From positions 1 through 30,747 of IMG/VR virus record IMGVR_UViG_3300017739_000060: DNA of 30,747 nt. One strand, given 5' to 3'. Of the stretch, positions 6,941-16,448 are shown piece after piece. Positions within the stretch are counted from its first letter, which is position 1. Each line of letters starts with the position of its first letter. The notes below the pieces were generated by a model. It saw only the letters and a program-made list of their open reading frames with translations. It did no database searches and was not told the DNA's origin. A program made the position numbers and the translations under genes. The stretch is from a virus.

Positions 6941-7963
6941 ATGTCATCAATGTTAGAGCAAGCGATTGTCGATGCTAAGGCACTCAAAGAAGCTGCAATT
7001 AAGAGCGCAGAGTCCTCTATTGTAGAGAAATACTCACAAGAAATTAGAGAAGCAGTCGACACTATGCTTAATCAGGAAGAGGTAATCAAAGAAGAAGACA
7101 TGGTGGCTAACATCCCAATGGCAGCCTCCGATGTAACAGACGCCCCAATGACTGGCGGCGAAGAAGTTATCGAACTTGATTTTCAAGAGCTTGAACAAAT
7201 GATTGATCAAGAGTTGGGCGGAGAGGAAGAGGCGGAAGAAATGGTCGACCGTCACGAATTTGCCGAAGAAGAACTCGAAGGTGAGGAAAAGGAAGAACTT
7301 CAAGAAAGCGATGAAATCGATTTAACCAGCTTGTTTGAAGATGAAGAAATTAATTTAGACGAAGAGCAAGTAGAGGAGCTAGCAGAAAAGCTAACCCTTG
7401 ACTTCCAGCCAGTAAAATCTGGAAACCTTGGCATGCCAGACTCTCAGAAGCAAGAAGCTCACGAAGAGGCAAAAGCCCTTGATGCACATATCGACGAAGA
7501 GGCAGAGGGAGAAGACGTAATCCCTGTTGAAATCGGAAAACTTAGAGAATCTGTCGAGACCCTTGAAGCAGAAAAGAAAGAGCTTCAAGAGAAACTCCAG
7601 ACACTACAGTCTAACACCAAACACATTGAGGACGTAGTTCTCAAGTTAAAAGACGCTTTGAACAAAACCTCAGTTCAGAACGCAAAGCTACTTTACACAA
7701 ACGAAGCATTGATTAGCGACTCGTTGAATGGGCGACAAAAAGCAAAACTTGTCGAAGCTATTTCAAATGCCAAGTCTGTAGAAGAAGCTAAGGTAATCTT
7801 TGAAACCCTTCAAAGCACGGTGAGCGGAACTAAGAAAGAGTCCCCAAAAACACTTAGCGAGGCGGTTAGTAGGAAATCTACTTTGTTACCACAAACTAAA
7901 GAGGCTAAACAACCAACTGATCCTCGCATCGATAGGATGCAAAGATTAGCAGGTTTAAACTAA
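6941..7963 (+). CDS. 22: Prohead core scaffolding protein (gp22-like)
   Basis: A 340-residue protein starting MSSMLEQAIVDAK after CTAGGAG. The open frame extends upstream to 6863 but that part has no RBS and overlaps the leader motif. Residues 60-150 are extremely acidic (EELEGEEKEELQESDE), residues 175-225 carry more acidic segments, and residues 185-260 form a coiled coil (KLRESVETLEAEKKELQEKL). The C-terminal part ends in RIDRMQRLAGLN. Composition and position directly before the capsid gene match T4 gp22 (about 269 residues), the internal scaffold degraded by gp21. The assignment rests on synteny and composition rather than on a catalytic motif. Confidence 0.82.
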   Translation: MSSMLEQAIVDAKALKEAAIKSAESSIVEKYSQEIREAVDTMLNQEEVIKEEDMVANIPMAASDVTDAPMTGGEEVIELDFQELEQMIDQELGGEEEAEEMVDRHEFAEEELEGEEKEELQESDEIDLTSLFEDEEINLDEEQVEELAEKLTLDFQPVKSGNLGMPDSQKQEAHEEAKALDAHIDEEAEGEDVIPVEIGKLRESVETLEAEKKELQEKLQTLQSNTKHIEDVVLKLKDALNKTSVQNAKLLYTNEALISDSLNGRQKAKLVEAISNAKSVEEAKVIFETLQSTVSGTKKESPKTLSEAVSRKSTLLPQTKEAKQPTDPRIDRMQRLAGLN

Positions 7964-7983
7964 CTTTATAAGGAGACAATAAA

Positions 7984-9768
7984 ATGTCAGTTTTAGATAA
8001 ATTAACAGAAGGTATTGTTAATCGTGATCTCCAGAAAGAAGGTGCCGCTCTACTTAACAAGTGGGAAAACACCGGACTTCTTGAGGGACTTAACAGTGAC
8101 CAAACAAAAGACGCCATGGCTCGTTTGCTTGAAAACCAAGCTAAAGAGTTGTTGCGTGAAGCCAGCACAATGGCTGGTGGTGATGTCGAAGGCTTCGCAG
8201 CAGTTGCATTTCCAATCGTTCGCCGTGTATTCGGAAACTTGATCGCTAACGATCTTGTAAGCGTTCAGCCAATGAGCCTCCCATCGGGACTCATTTTCTT
8301 CCTCGACTTTACAGTTGACGGAAGTCGCCCAAGCCCAGCAAAGCCGGGATATCCTGCCGATAGCTCACTCTACGGTGCGAACGTTGTTGGTAGCCAGTTG
8401 ACTGGTGGTGTAGACCTTACTAAGGACGGTCTTGAGCAAGGACCATACAGCTTGAACAACGGCTACTCTAGCCCAACTGGTTCCGATGAGAATAACTCAG
8501 TTTCTGCACTTTCGTTGCACGGTACCGCGAGTTCAGGAGACTTTGAACTTGATAAAGCACTTGGATTCGACCCAGACCTTTCTGGCTCTGTTGTCTGCGT
8601 TGCTGCAATCGCTGGTACAGCCGATCTCTCTCAATTGGACATGAAAAACCTTGTTGCAATTGGAGCTAAGAACGGTACTGACCAAGAAAGAGAACGTCTT
8701 TATGTAAGACAAATTCGTCGTCAAACAGCAGTGCATTCTGGATCTACTGGTAACCTTTATGATGCTTCTAACACTAACTTAGACATCAAATTGGTATTTG
8801 AATTCACTGGATCTGCTACATCCACTGGAGCTAGTCTTAATGAATTCCACGCAGGTATTGCGGCTTGGGTTGCAGACATCGAAGGCGCACAGCCTCTCGA
8901 CTTGACTTTCCCAATTACTGATGATTTCCAACAAGGTGGAGCACTTGGTTCCGTTGTTGGTGATCCAACTTGGGGACTTGAGAACGAAGCTGACATCCCA
9001 GAAATCAACATCAAAGTTGATTCCGTTGCGGTTACTGCTCAGACAAAGAAGCTTAAGGCTAAGTGGACTCCAGAATTGGGACAAGATCTCAGCGCTTACC
9101 ACAACCTTGATGCAGAAGTTGAGCTTACAAGCATTCTCTCTGAGCAAATTGCTCTTGAGATTGACCGTGAGATTCTTGAGGACCTTATCAAGGGTGCTAC
9201 TGCTGGAACTCAATACTGGTCACGTCGTCCGGGTAGATTCCTTACTCGCGACACAGGTGCTCAGATTGGTGGCGGATTGGACAACGAGTCCTTGATGGGT
9301 GCTGACTTCACTGGTACTGTTTCTGAATGGTACGAGACTTTAGCTGAAACCATCAACGATGTTTCTGCTCAAATCCACAGAAAGACACTTCGCGGCGGAG
9401 CAAACTTTGTTGTTTGTTCACCAGAAGTTGCTAACATTCTTGAGTTCACTGCTGGCTTCCGCGCAAGCATTGGAAACGATTATGGTAACGGCTCTGTTGG
9501 AGCAGTCAATGTTGGATCTTTGAGTAAGAAGTTTGACGTATATGTGGATCCTTACTTCCCACGTAACGTTATTCTTGTTGGACGTAAAGGTGGATCATTC
9601 CTCGAAAGCGGATATGTATACGCTCCATATGTCCCACTCCAAGTAACTCCAACTATCTTCGGTGTCGAGGACTTTGTACCTCGTAAGGGTGTCATGACAC
9701 GCTACGCCAAGAAGATGGTTAGACCAGATATGTATGGTCTTGTTATCTGTCGCGACCTTCTTGGATAA
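7984..9768 (+). CDS. 23: Major capsid protein (gp23-like)
   Basis: A 594-residue protein of the T4 gp23 family (HK97 fold), longer than T4 gp23 (521). The N-terminal region to about residue 59 is a helical delta domain ending LLRE|AST, which fits the gp21 cleavage rule (hydrophobic-x-Glu) after Glu59. The next stretch (VAFPIVRRVFGNLIANDLVSVQPM, shown in part) is typical of gp23, as are LKAKWTPELGQDL, the basic-acidic helix EQIALEIDREILEDL, and the C-terminal segment with YAPYVPLQVTPT. Residues 110-270 include Gly/Ser-rich loops that may carry the extra length. The RBS is AAGGAG. Codons are strongly biased, as expected for the most abundant virion protein. A strong terminator follows. Confidence 0.95.
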   Translation: MSVLDKLTEGIVNRDLQKEGAALLNKWENTGLLEGLNSDQTKDAMARLLENQAKELLREASTMAGGDVEGFAAVAFPIVRRVFGNLIANDLVSVQPMSLPSGLIFFLDFTVDGSRPSPAKPGYPADSSLYGANVVGSQLTGGVDLTKDGLEQGPYSLNNGYSSPTGSDENNSVSALSLHGTASSGDFELDKALGFDPDLSGSVVCVAAIAGTADLSQLDMKNLVAIGAKNGTDQERERLYVRQIRRQTAVHSGSTGNLYDASNTNLDIKLVFEFTGSATSTGASLNEFHAGIAAWVADIEGAQPLDLTFPITDDFQQGGALGSVVGDPTWGLENEADIPEINIKVDSVAVTAQTKKLKAKWTPELGQDLSAYHNLDAEVELTSILSEQIALEIDREILEDLIKGATAGTQYWSRRPGRFLTRDTGAQIGGGLDNESLMGADFTGTVSEWYETLAETINDVSAQIHRKTLRGGANFVVCSPEVANILEFTAGFRASIGNDYGNGSVGAVNVGSLSKKFDVYVDPYFPRNVILVGRKGGSFLESGYVYAPYVPLQVTPTIFGVEDFVPRKGVMTRYAKKMVRPDMYGLVICRDLLG

Positions 9769-9794
9769 TCCCAGTAAGATCTAGACAAACAAAG

Positions 9795-9829
9795 AGCCTC
9801 GTCATTAATTTGGCGGGGCTTTTTTATTT
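9795..9829 (+). terminator. Intrinsic terminator after the capsid gene
   Basis: AGCCTCGTC (9795-9803) pairs with GGCGGGGCT (9812-9820) over nine pairs, followed by TTTTTTA. This is a textbook intrinsic terminator closing the scaffold-capsid unit. The remaining gap to 9896 has only AT-rich sequence with a degenerate TTACTATGAT and the RBS of the next gene. Confidence 0.85.
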
Positions 9830-9896
9830 CTATACTGCTTTAACCTTGCCCAATAACTAATTACTATGATACACTTGTGTCTAGGAGATTTAATGA

Positions 9897-11198
9897 ATGG
9901 CTTACCCAACTTTAACACCATCAAGCACAACTAGCGTTTCTAGATTGCCCGTAACTGGAAATATAGACAATGTTAACGCCACAGATAACCCGCTTCCATA
10001 TGGAGTGTATGTCGATAAGGCTTCCTCTCATCATGCAATCGCAGGCTTTTTAACTGGTGCTGTAGATCAAGTAGCTTATGCATACCGAAAGCTAGGTGGC
10101 GATGTTTTAGATATTGAAATCACGGAGCACCAAGTCTATGCTGCTTATGAAGAAGCTTGCTTGGAATATTCTTACCTTGTTAATATACACCAAGCAAAGA
10201 ACGTGCTTGGGAGTGTTCTTGGGTCAACCACGGGATCTTTTGATAGTGATGGGCAAATGTCCGGGTCTCACTCACTGAGCGGGTCAAACATTGCCTTAAG
10301 ATATCCAAAGTTTGATTTCCAATATGCAAAAACAGTTGGCAAATCTATATCAACTGAAGCGGGGATTGGAGGAAGCATTCCAATTTATTCTGCTTCATTC
10401 GCGGCGATACAAGGTCAGCAGGATTATGACTTGCAGAACATTATAAGCACAACCTCAACAACAGATGCCGATAGTCCTTTCTACCAAAAGCTTGGAGCAG
10501 ATGGGGACAAGAGAATCACGGTCAGGAAAGTTTATTACAAGACGCCTATGGCAATGTGGAGGTTCTATGGCTACTATGGTGGCTTGAATACAGTTGGGAA
10601 CCTGTCTTATTATGGTCAATACTCAGATGATTCAACATTCGAACTTATTCCAACTTGGCAAAACAAAGCACAAGCCATGGCATTTGAAGACTCGATCTAT
10701 ACCAGAACATCACACTTTTCTTATGAAATTAAGAACAACAATTTGAGATTGTTCCCCAGACCACACACTGGAGGTCCGAGAAATTACTGGGTGGAGTTCA
10801 CCGTAGAGGAAGATCCTTGGGTAAGCACAGCGGGATTGGATGACGGTGTAGAGGGTGTCAACAACTTAAACACACTGCCATTTGAGAACATACCATACGA
10901 CAGAATTAACTCTATTGGTAAGCAGTGGATTAGAAGATTCGCCCTTTCCCTATCTAAGGAAATGCTAGGGCTAGTCAGAAGCAAGTTTGCCACCATACCA
11001 ATACCAAATGAGAGTGTAACCTTGAATGGACCAGCCCTCGTCACAGAGGCAAAGGCAGAGCAGATTGCACTTAGAGATGAACTCAAGACAGTGCTAGACG
11101 AAACAACCTATCCAAAACTAGCAGAACAAGATAGCAGCATAAGTGATTCGGCGCAGAACATACTTAGAAACGTTCCGCCTTCACTATTTGTAGGATAA
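9897..11198 (+). CDS. 13: Neck protein (gp13-like)
   Basis: A 433-residue protein starting MAYPTLTPSS. A second ATG four bases upstream (9893) is in another frame and stops after 13 codons, so 9897 is the start; the RBS is AGGAG. Residues 65-100 (VAYAYRKLGGDVLDIEITEH followed by an acidic helix) match the gp13 N-terminal pattern of a KLG-x-VxxIEVxxxQ helix pair. Near the C-terminus come WIRRFALSLSKEMLGLVRSKF, a segment with IPxxxVTLNGPALVTEAKAE, and a Glu-rich helix, as in gp13 homologues (LPGGVTLNGxxIxxEA). T4 gp13 is 309 residues, so this is longer, with a Gly/Ser-rich insertion around 105-170. It completes heads for tail joining, together with gp14. Confidence 0.7.
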   Translation: MAYPTLTPSSTTSVSRLPVTGNIDNVNATDNPLPYGVYVDKASSHHAIAGFLTGAVDQVAYAYRKLGGDVLDIEITEHQVYAAYEEACLEYSYLVNIHQAKNVLGSVLGSTTGSFDSDGQMSGSHSLSGSNIALRYPKFDFQYAKTVGKSISTEAGIGGSIPIYSASFAAIQGQQDYDLQNIISTTSTTDADSPFYQKLGADGDKRITVRKVYYKTPMAMWRFYGYYGGLNTVGNLSYYGQYSDDSTFELIPTWQNKAQAMAFEDSIYTRTSHFSYEIKNNNLRLFPRPHTGGPRNYWVEFTVEEDPWVSTAGLDDGVEGVNNLNTLPFENIPYDRINSIGKQWIRRFALSLSKEMLGLVRSKFATIPIPNESVTLNGPALVTEAKAEQIALRDELKTVLDETTYPKLAEQDSSISDSAQNILRNVPPSLFVG

Positions 11199-11203
11199 AA
11201 TAA

Positions 11204-11692
11204 ATGGCAGACAACAAATGGTCACAACCTGATGCTCCACCTCCTCCCTTATTTACTGGGGAGAAAGAGCGCAATTTAGTCAAGCAGATTAATGACGAGG
11301 TAATCGAGCGCGTCATTGGTCAAACTGTGCTTTACTATCCCATAAGTCTGGAAAAAACTAGCTTTCATTCTCTTTACGGCGAAGCTATAGACAAGACGTT
11401 CTTGCCCCCTGTTCGAGTTTATGCTTTAATCGGATGGGAAGGTCAAGAATCAACAAATACAACCTTTGGTGTTGATAAAAGATCAAACATCAATATTTAC
11501 TTTCACAAGCGAAGGTTAACGGAAGATCAAAACTTGTTTGTTCGTGAGGGTGATTTTATATTATACGGAAAATTTCACTACGAGATTGTGACTCTCAACG
11601 AACCAAAAGAATTATTTGGTCAAGTAGAGTACAAGTATGAGATTGCAGCAACTTGTAGGAGAGCGAGAAAAGGGACGTTTAACGCCCTATAG
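11204..11692 (+). CDS. 14: Neck/head completion protein (gp14-like)
   Basis: A 162-residue protein starting MADNKWSQPDAPPPPLFTGE. The pattern NLVKQINDEVIERVIGQTVLYYP, then VRVYALIGWEGQ and INIYFHKRRL, is reminiscent of T4 gp14 (an N-terminal helix ending in xxLYLPR, then a beta-rich domain with a FxxxR strand). The protein is shorter than T4 gp14 (256 residues). It lies between gp13-like and gp15-like genes in the T4 order 13-14-15, which supports the call. There are no signal or membrane segments. The family resemblance is weak, so position carries much of the weight. Confidence 0.55.
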   Translation: MADNKWSQPDAPPPPLFTGEKERNLVKQINDEVIERVIGQTVLYYPISLEKTSFHSLYGEAIDKTFLPPVRVYALIGWEGQESTNTTFGVDKRSNINIYFHKRRLTEDQNLFVREGDFILYGKFHYEIVTLNEPKELFGQVEYKYEIAATCRRARKGTFNAL

Positions 11693-11700
11693 GATTAGGC

Positions 11701-12618
11701 ATGTCGAATTACACAGGAATACCAGAAGAAAAAAAGGACACTATACTTGATCAAGATCTAGAGTTCGCTCCTTCGACTCTAGAGACAATTGATTATGCTC
11801 TCTATGATTATATGGACTCTAAGTTCAACTTAAAGACAATAACCAATGAGGGAAGGAAGAAAGTTCCGGTTGTCTGGTCGTCTGCTGAAAGGTCTTTTCA
11901 AATAAAGGATGACAAGGAATACAGAGACAACGAAGGTCTCATCATCCTTCCCGCAATAACTATAGAAAGAATTGGTCTTGAAAAGAATTTAGGCAGAAAG
12001 GGTGCTTTCTCAGGGGGTATGTTCCCAATACCGACCCAGCCAGAAAAAGGCGGATCTATCGTAATCGCCAGAAGAATAAAGCAGAACAAGACTTCTAACT
12101 TTGCAAATGCAACTGCTAACATAAGATACAATGATAGAGTGGCTCCAAAGTTTGTGAGAACCCCAACAGAGAAAGTGGTTTATGAGACGATTTCTATTCC
12201 TGCATTGGTTTATGTTTCTGTCAATTATAGAATAAAGATAAGAACTGAATACCAACAGCAGATGAATGAGTTGGTGCAACCTTTCGTAACGAGAACAGGA
12301 ATTGTTAATAGCTTTTTTGTAGAGCGCGATGGTCATTCATACGAGGCATTTATCAATTCAAGCTTTGAAAGCAATAACAATATCGCCAGTATGGAAGGCG
12401 AAGAACGTAGGTATGAGACAGACATATCTATAGAGGTTTTAGGTTACCTAGTAGGAGAAGGAGACAATCAAGAGACACCCAAGTATTCAGTTAGAGAAAA
12501 CGCTGTCCAAATACGGATTGGCAGAGAGCAAGCAGTTTTCAACGATCCACTCGTCACGGGTGGTCCGGGAGGAGACAGTAAGCGAAACTTTGGAGTGGAT
12601 GGCAAGTATAGAGAATAA
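11701..12618 (+). CDS. 15: Tail completion / sheath stabiliser (gp15-like)
   Basis: A 305-residue protein starting MSNYTGIPEEKKDTILDQDL. T4 gp15 hallmarks are visible: VPVVWSSAERSFQ near residue 55 (gp15 has VPITYASxExF), a segment ending ILPAITIERIG, YETISIPALVYVSVNYRI followed by MNELVQPF, and RRYETDISIEVLGYLVGEG, which parallels gp15's RRxEWxLxFEVxGW. T4 gp15 is 272 residues and caps the proximal end of the tail to fix sheath and tube before joining the neck. The following gene is the sheath, a sensible context. Confidence 0.75.
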   Translation: MSNYTGIPEEKKDTILDQDLEFAPSTLETIDYALYDYMDSKFNLKTITNEGRKKVPVVWSSAERSFQIKDDKEYRDNEGLIILPAITIERIGLEKNLGRKGAFSGGMFPIPTQPEKGGSIVIARRIKQNKTSNFANATANIRYNDRVAPKFVRTPTEKVVYETISIPALVYVSVNYRIKIRTEYQQQMNELVQPFVTRTGIVNSFFVERDGHSYEAFINSSFESNNNIASMEGEERRYETDISIEVLGYLVGEGDNQETPKYSVRENAVQIRIGREQAVFNDPLVTGGPGGDSKRNFGVDGKYRE

Positions 12619-12643
12619 TTTTGGACTTTGAAAGAACCGAACA

Positions 12644-12650
12644 CTATTTA
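12644..12650 (+). promoter_or_regulatory. ACTATTTA motif, copy 3 (before sheath)
   Basis: GAACACTATTTATTTAAG lies 54 bases upstream of the sheath ATG. A short hairpin follows in the leader: TACC (12663-12666) pairs with GGTA (12672-12675). Then comes a good AAAGGAG ribosome site. This is consistent with a late promoter for the sheath gene. Confidence 0.45.
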
Positions 12651-12703
12651 TTTAAGAAATAATACCGTCATGGTAGTTAAGCCGATTAAAGGAGAATTCG
12701 ATA

Positions 12704-15700
12704 ATGTCAGCAAGAGATTATAAGTTTGTGTCACCCGGAGTTTTTATTGAAGAGATTGACAACTCTCAAAGACCAGCAATAGCAGCACCTATTGGTCCTG
12801 TAGTTATTGGTAGATCTAGGAGAGGTCCAGCATACAGACCAGTTAAAGTTAGTTCTTTTTCTGAATTTATTACAATTTTTGGAAACCCAGTTGCAGGCGA
12901 GGAAGCTAGCGATATTTGGAGATCCGGTGTGCCAACCGCTCCAACATTTGCTGCCTACGCTGCTCAAGCTTGGCTTAAAAACAATTCAGCATTGACATTC
13001 ATCCGCCTCCTTGGTGATCAGCACCCAGATGCTGACACATCAGACAACACAGCAACTGCCGGTTGGACAGCGGAAGAAAGAGGCACCAGCACTCAAGCTG
13101 CCGCTGGTGGTGGTGCATATGGCTTATTCTTGTTTAATTCTGCGTCTGATGCACTCGCTCCCAACAATGAGGTAGCGGCTTCGCACGAGGCTGTTGACGG
13201 AGTTTTGGCAGCCACATTCTACACTACAACAGGGGCCCCGGCACTTGTTGGATCTCCTAGAGCAGGCAATAGTTCCATTGTGACAACATTTTCAGGCTCT
13301 TCGGCTCTTATTGATTCTTTAGACGTGAATCAAAACTTTAAGCTTAGAATTTACGATACAAAAGCAAACAAAGAGGCCTCTCTTGGTACCACTGGTGTTC
13401 TCAAAGAGGCTGTCTTTAATTTTAATCGATCCTCTAATAACTTTATTAGAAAAGTGTTTAATACAAACGCAACAAAAACAAACAGCAACTTAATTGACAC
13501 AGGCAATGATTCAACTTCGACTTTCTTCTTGGGGCAGTCTTACGAGAGACACGTAGCACAATTCATCACAGCCAGTCAGGCATGTTATGGAGTTATCCTC
13601 CAGCTAGGCGGCGGAACAATGGGCGATGGTGGAGATCACAAATTCGCAACGAACGCTGCACAAACTGGGTGGTTTTTCTCACAAGACTTGAGAAACACAG
13701 CGGGTGGTGGGAACGATGGCAACGCCGCTACAGTCACAGGCAACCAGTTGATCCCTGCTTACAACCCAGAAGCTGCTTCATCCAATGTTGCACAAAAGCT
13801 TTTCAAACTTCACACATTAAGCACTGGAGATTCTGAACAAAGACAATTCAAGATTTCAATCGAAGACATCAGATATTCCAGAAACGACAGCACTCCCTAT
13901 GGTACTTTCACTTTAGCAATTAGAGATATCAAGGATACCGATGGAGTTAAGAGATATGTCGAGAGATACACAAATCTTACACTCGACTCTAATTCCCCAA
14001 ACTACATTGGAAAGCAAATTGGTGATATGTATGTCGAGTGGGACACAAACAAGAAGAGATTGGTTGAGTATGGATCTTATCCAAACGTATCCAAGATTGT
14101 TCGTGTAGAGGTTGCTTCGGCAGTTGAATCTGCACAGATCAACCCAGAGCTTCTTCCATTCGGTGTGTATGGACCAACAAAATTGAAAGATTTTGAATTA
14201 AAAACTCAAGATGATGACAACCTATTTGTAAGCGCTGCATCCCCAGTTGACTTCTTGGCTTATGGTACAGGATCCTGTTTCTTGGCTACAACTGGATCAA
14301 CTATAAACAAAGTGCAATTAGGAGTGGATGCCAAAACACCTGCATTCACAGGGTCTGTTATATTCCCTATGATTCCCCTTAGATCTAGCTCTGCCGAAGA
14401 TAACTTGTCGGATCCAACAGAAGCTTACTTTGGAGCACAGTTCACTAGAGCTACCGGCTCTGTGATCTTTGACGCGAGTAACTTGGATGTGCTCTACAGC
14501 TTGCCAAAGGGGGCAGGTGGAGCAGCAGGGTTTGGCAACGTCGCCAACACAACAGAGACTTCTTGGTACTTCACATTGGATGACCTTAGAATGGATGCGA
14601 GTTCAGACAAGCCAGCTTATTACGCATCAGGCTCAAGAGCAAGCGGAGTTTCAATCACGGCTACTTCCGGCTCATACAAGAATGTGCTTGATAAAGGATA
14701 TGATAGATTCACATCTCCTCTTTATGGAGGGTTTGATGGATTCAATATTAAAGAAAAAGAGCCCTTCAATCACTCCAGAGCACTCCCTGAAGGTGCGACT
14801 GATACGGGATACTCCATGTTCTACTCTGTAAAGAAGGCAATTGATATGTATTCCGACCCTGAGTTTATCGATGGAAACATCCTTACTGCTCCCGGTATTG
14901 TTAACGAAGGTCTTACAACTCATATGATTGAGACTGTTGAGGGTCGCGGAGATACCTTGGCTATCATCGATCCAAGAGGTGGATACACACCTGCATCTGA
15001 AGATTACCAAAGCGAGCAGAGCAGAATTTCTGCAACACACGTTAGCGATGTTGTAAACAATATGCAACAGAGAAATCTCAACTCTAGTTACGCAGCGACA
15101 TACTATCCTTGGGTTAGAATCACAGACACAATTAGTGGACGTGGAGTATGGGCACCACCATCAGTTGCGGCATTCGGAGCCCTCTCTTTCTCAGAGAAAG
15201 TTGCAGCACCATGGTTCGCACCAGCAGGATTCACTAGAGGTGGATTATCGCAAGGCGCAGCAGGTATTCCTGTGACGATGGTGAGAAGCAAGCTTACTTC
15301 AAAGGAAAGAGATGATCTTTACGATGTGAACATTAACCCAATCGCCTCTCTTCCAAACGAGGGAATTGTAATCTTCGGACAGAAGACATTGCAAGCAACT
15401 CCATCAGCATTGGATAGGATTAACGTGAGAAGATTGATGATCTTTGTAAAGAAGGAAATTTCTAGAATTGCATCAACCTTATTGTTCGAGCCTAACGTTA
15501 GCGATACTTGGTCCAACTTTACATCTCAAGTTGAGCCATTCTTAGCAGGGGTCCAGAATCAGTTCGGACTTGATGGATTCAGAGTCCAGCTTGACGAAAC
15601 AACAACGACGCCAGATTTGATTGATCAAAACATCATCTATGCAAAGATTTTCTTGAAGCCAACTAAAGTTGTAGAGTTCTTTGCGATTGATTTTGTAATT

Positions 15701-15730
15701 ACAAACTCTGGTGCAGGATTTGAAGATTAA
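12704..15730 (+). CDS. 18: Tail sheath protein (gp18-like), enlarged
   Basis: A 1008-residue contractile tail sheath protein. The N-terminus has the classic pattern YKFVSPGVFIEEID, then GPVVIGRSRRGPAYRPVKV and a segment with FGNP. The C-terminal conserved domain includes WVRITDTISGRGVWAPPS, INVRRLMIFVKKEIS, a segment with LLFEPN, and KIFLKPTKVVEFFAIDFVIT. T4 gp18 is 659 residues; the extra 350 lie mainly between residues about 130 and 680, a Gly/Ser/Thr-rich, probably surface-exposed insertion. The gene has its own ACTATTTA element and strong RBS. It polymerises around the gp19 tube and contracts on infection. Confidence 0.95.
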   Translation: MSARDYKFVSPGVFIEEIDNSQRPAIAAPIGPVVIGRSRRGPAYRPVKVSSFSEFITIFGNPVAGEEASDIWRSGVPTAPTFAAYAAQAWLKNNSALTFIRLLGDQHPDADTSDNTATAGWTAEERGTSTQAAAGGGAYGLFLFNSASDALAPNNEVAASHEAVDGVLAATFYTTTGAPALVGSPRAGNSSIVTTFSGSSALIDSLDVNQNFKLRIYDTKANKEASLGTTGVLKEAVFNFNRSSNNFIRKVFNTNATKTNSNLIDTGNDSTSTFFLGQSYERHVAQFITASQACYGVILQLGGGTMGDGGDHKFATNAAQTGWFFSQDLRNTAGGGNDGNAATVTGNQLIPAYNPEAASSNVAQKLFKLHTLSTGDSEQRQFKISIEDIRYSRNDSTPYGTFTLAIRDIKDTDGVKRYVERYTNLTLDSNSPNYIGKQIGDMYVEWDTNKKRLVEYGSYPNVSKIVRVEVASAVESAQINPELLPFGVYGPTKLKDFELKTQDDDNLFVSAASPVDFLAYGTGSCFLATTGSTINKVQLGVDAKTPAFTGSVIFPMIPLRSSSAEDNLSDPTEAYFGAQFTRATGSVIFDASNLDVLYSLPKGAGGAAGFGNVANTTETSWYFTLDDLRMDASSDKPAYYASGSRASGVSITATSGSYKNVLDKGYDRFTSPLYGGFDGFNIKEKEPFNHSRALPEGATDTGYSMFYSVKKAIDMYSDPEFIDGNILTAPGIVNEGLTTHMIETVEGRGDTLAIIDPRGGYTPASEDYQSEQSRISATHVSDVVNNMQQRNLNSSYAATYYPWVRITDTISGRGVWAPPSVAAFGALSFSEKVAAPWFAPAGFTRGGLSQGAAGIPVTMVRSKLTSKERDDLYDVNINPIASLPNEGIVIFGQKTLQATPSALDRINVRRLMIFVKKEISRIASTLLFEPNVSDTWSNFTSQVEPFLAGVQNQFGLDGFRVQLDETTTTPDLIDQNIIYAKIFLKPTKVVEFFAIDFVITNSGAGFED

Positions 15731-15744
15731 AAAATAGAAAGCAA

Positions 15745-15751
15745 CTATTTA
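15745..15751 (+). promoter_or_regulatory. ACTATTTA motif, copy 4 (before tube)
   Basis: AGCAACTATTTATTAATG lies 37 bases upstream of the tail tube ATG in a 57-base AT-rich gap with no terminator. It fits a separate late start for the abundant tube protein. Confidence 0.45.
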
Positions 15752-15787
15752 TTAATGTAAAAACTTTTATAAAGGAAATATAATATA

Positions 15788-16372
15788 ATGGCAACAACCT
15801 CAAAGACAGCAAGCCCCGGATTTTGGGCATCAAAAGCTTCAGAAGCAAAAAGAAAGTATAGGTTTAAGCTTAGGGTCGCAATGGCTGGCAGCAGTTTTGA
15901 GGAGTGGGTAATTACTAAAGTAACTAGACCTAGCTTTTCAATCACAGACACATCTCACTCATACCTTAACCACACTTTTAAGTTTCCGGGAAGAGTTAAC
16001 TGGGAAGATGTTTCCTTCTCCTTGGTAGAGCCCCTAGCCACAGACTCAACTGATATTCTTATGGCTATGCTTTATAACTCAGGTTATAGGTTCCCAAGCA
16101 CAACCAACAGCAATACGATTGCCAAAGAGACATCCATCATTGATGCATTCGAAATTTCGGCGTTGAATGCGGGAGGGAGTGCTGTGGACAAGTGGACACT
16201 CAGAAACCCTTGGATCTCTCAAGCCAGCTTGGGCGAGTTTGATTATACAGCAGATGACTTGATGGGGATTGACATTACTGTTAAGTATGACTTTGCAATG
16301 TATCAAGATCTTCTCGGCACTGGATTAAACAAATTATCTAAGGAAGGCACAACAACTCCACAGCCATCATAG
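15788..16372 (+). CDS. 19: Tail tube protein (gp19-like)
   Basis: A 194-residue protein directly after the sheath gene, as in T4, where gp19 has 163 residues. Features typical of gp19 are KRKYRFKLRVAMAG, WVITKVTRPSFSIT, FPGRVNWEDVSFSLVEPL and a C-terminal GIDITVKYDFAMYQ strand. It is the structural subunit of the inner tube that is ejected through the baseplate and cell envelope. The RBS is AAAGGA. After the stop, 16373-16448 is an AT-rich gap without a convincing terminator. Confidence 0.9.
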   Translation: MATTSKTASPGFWASKASEAKRKYRFKLRVAMAGSSFEEWVITKVTRPSFSITDTSHSYLNHTFKFPGRVNWEDVSFSLVEPLATDSTDILMAMLYNSGYRFPSTTNSNTIAKETSIIDAFEISALNAGGSAVDKWTLRNPWISQASLGEFDYTADDLMGIDITVKYDFAMYQDLLGTGLNKLSKEGTTTPQPS

Positions 16373-16448
16373 TCAAATAAAAAAGATTAACATTTTTTCT
16401 AACTTATTATATACTTACAATAGACTCCAATTAATATACGAGGTATAA

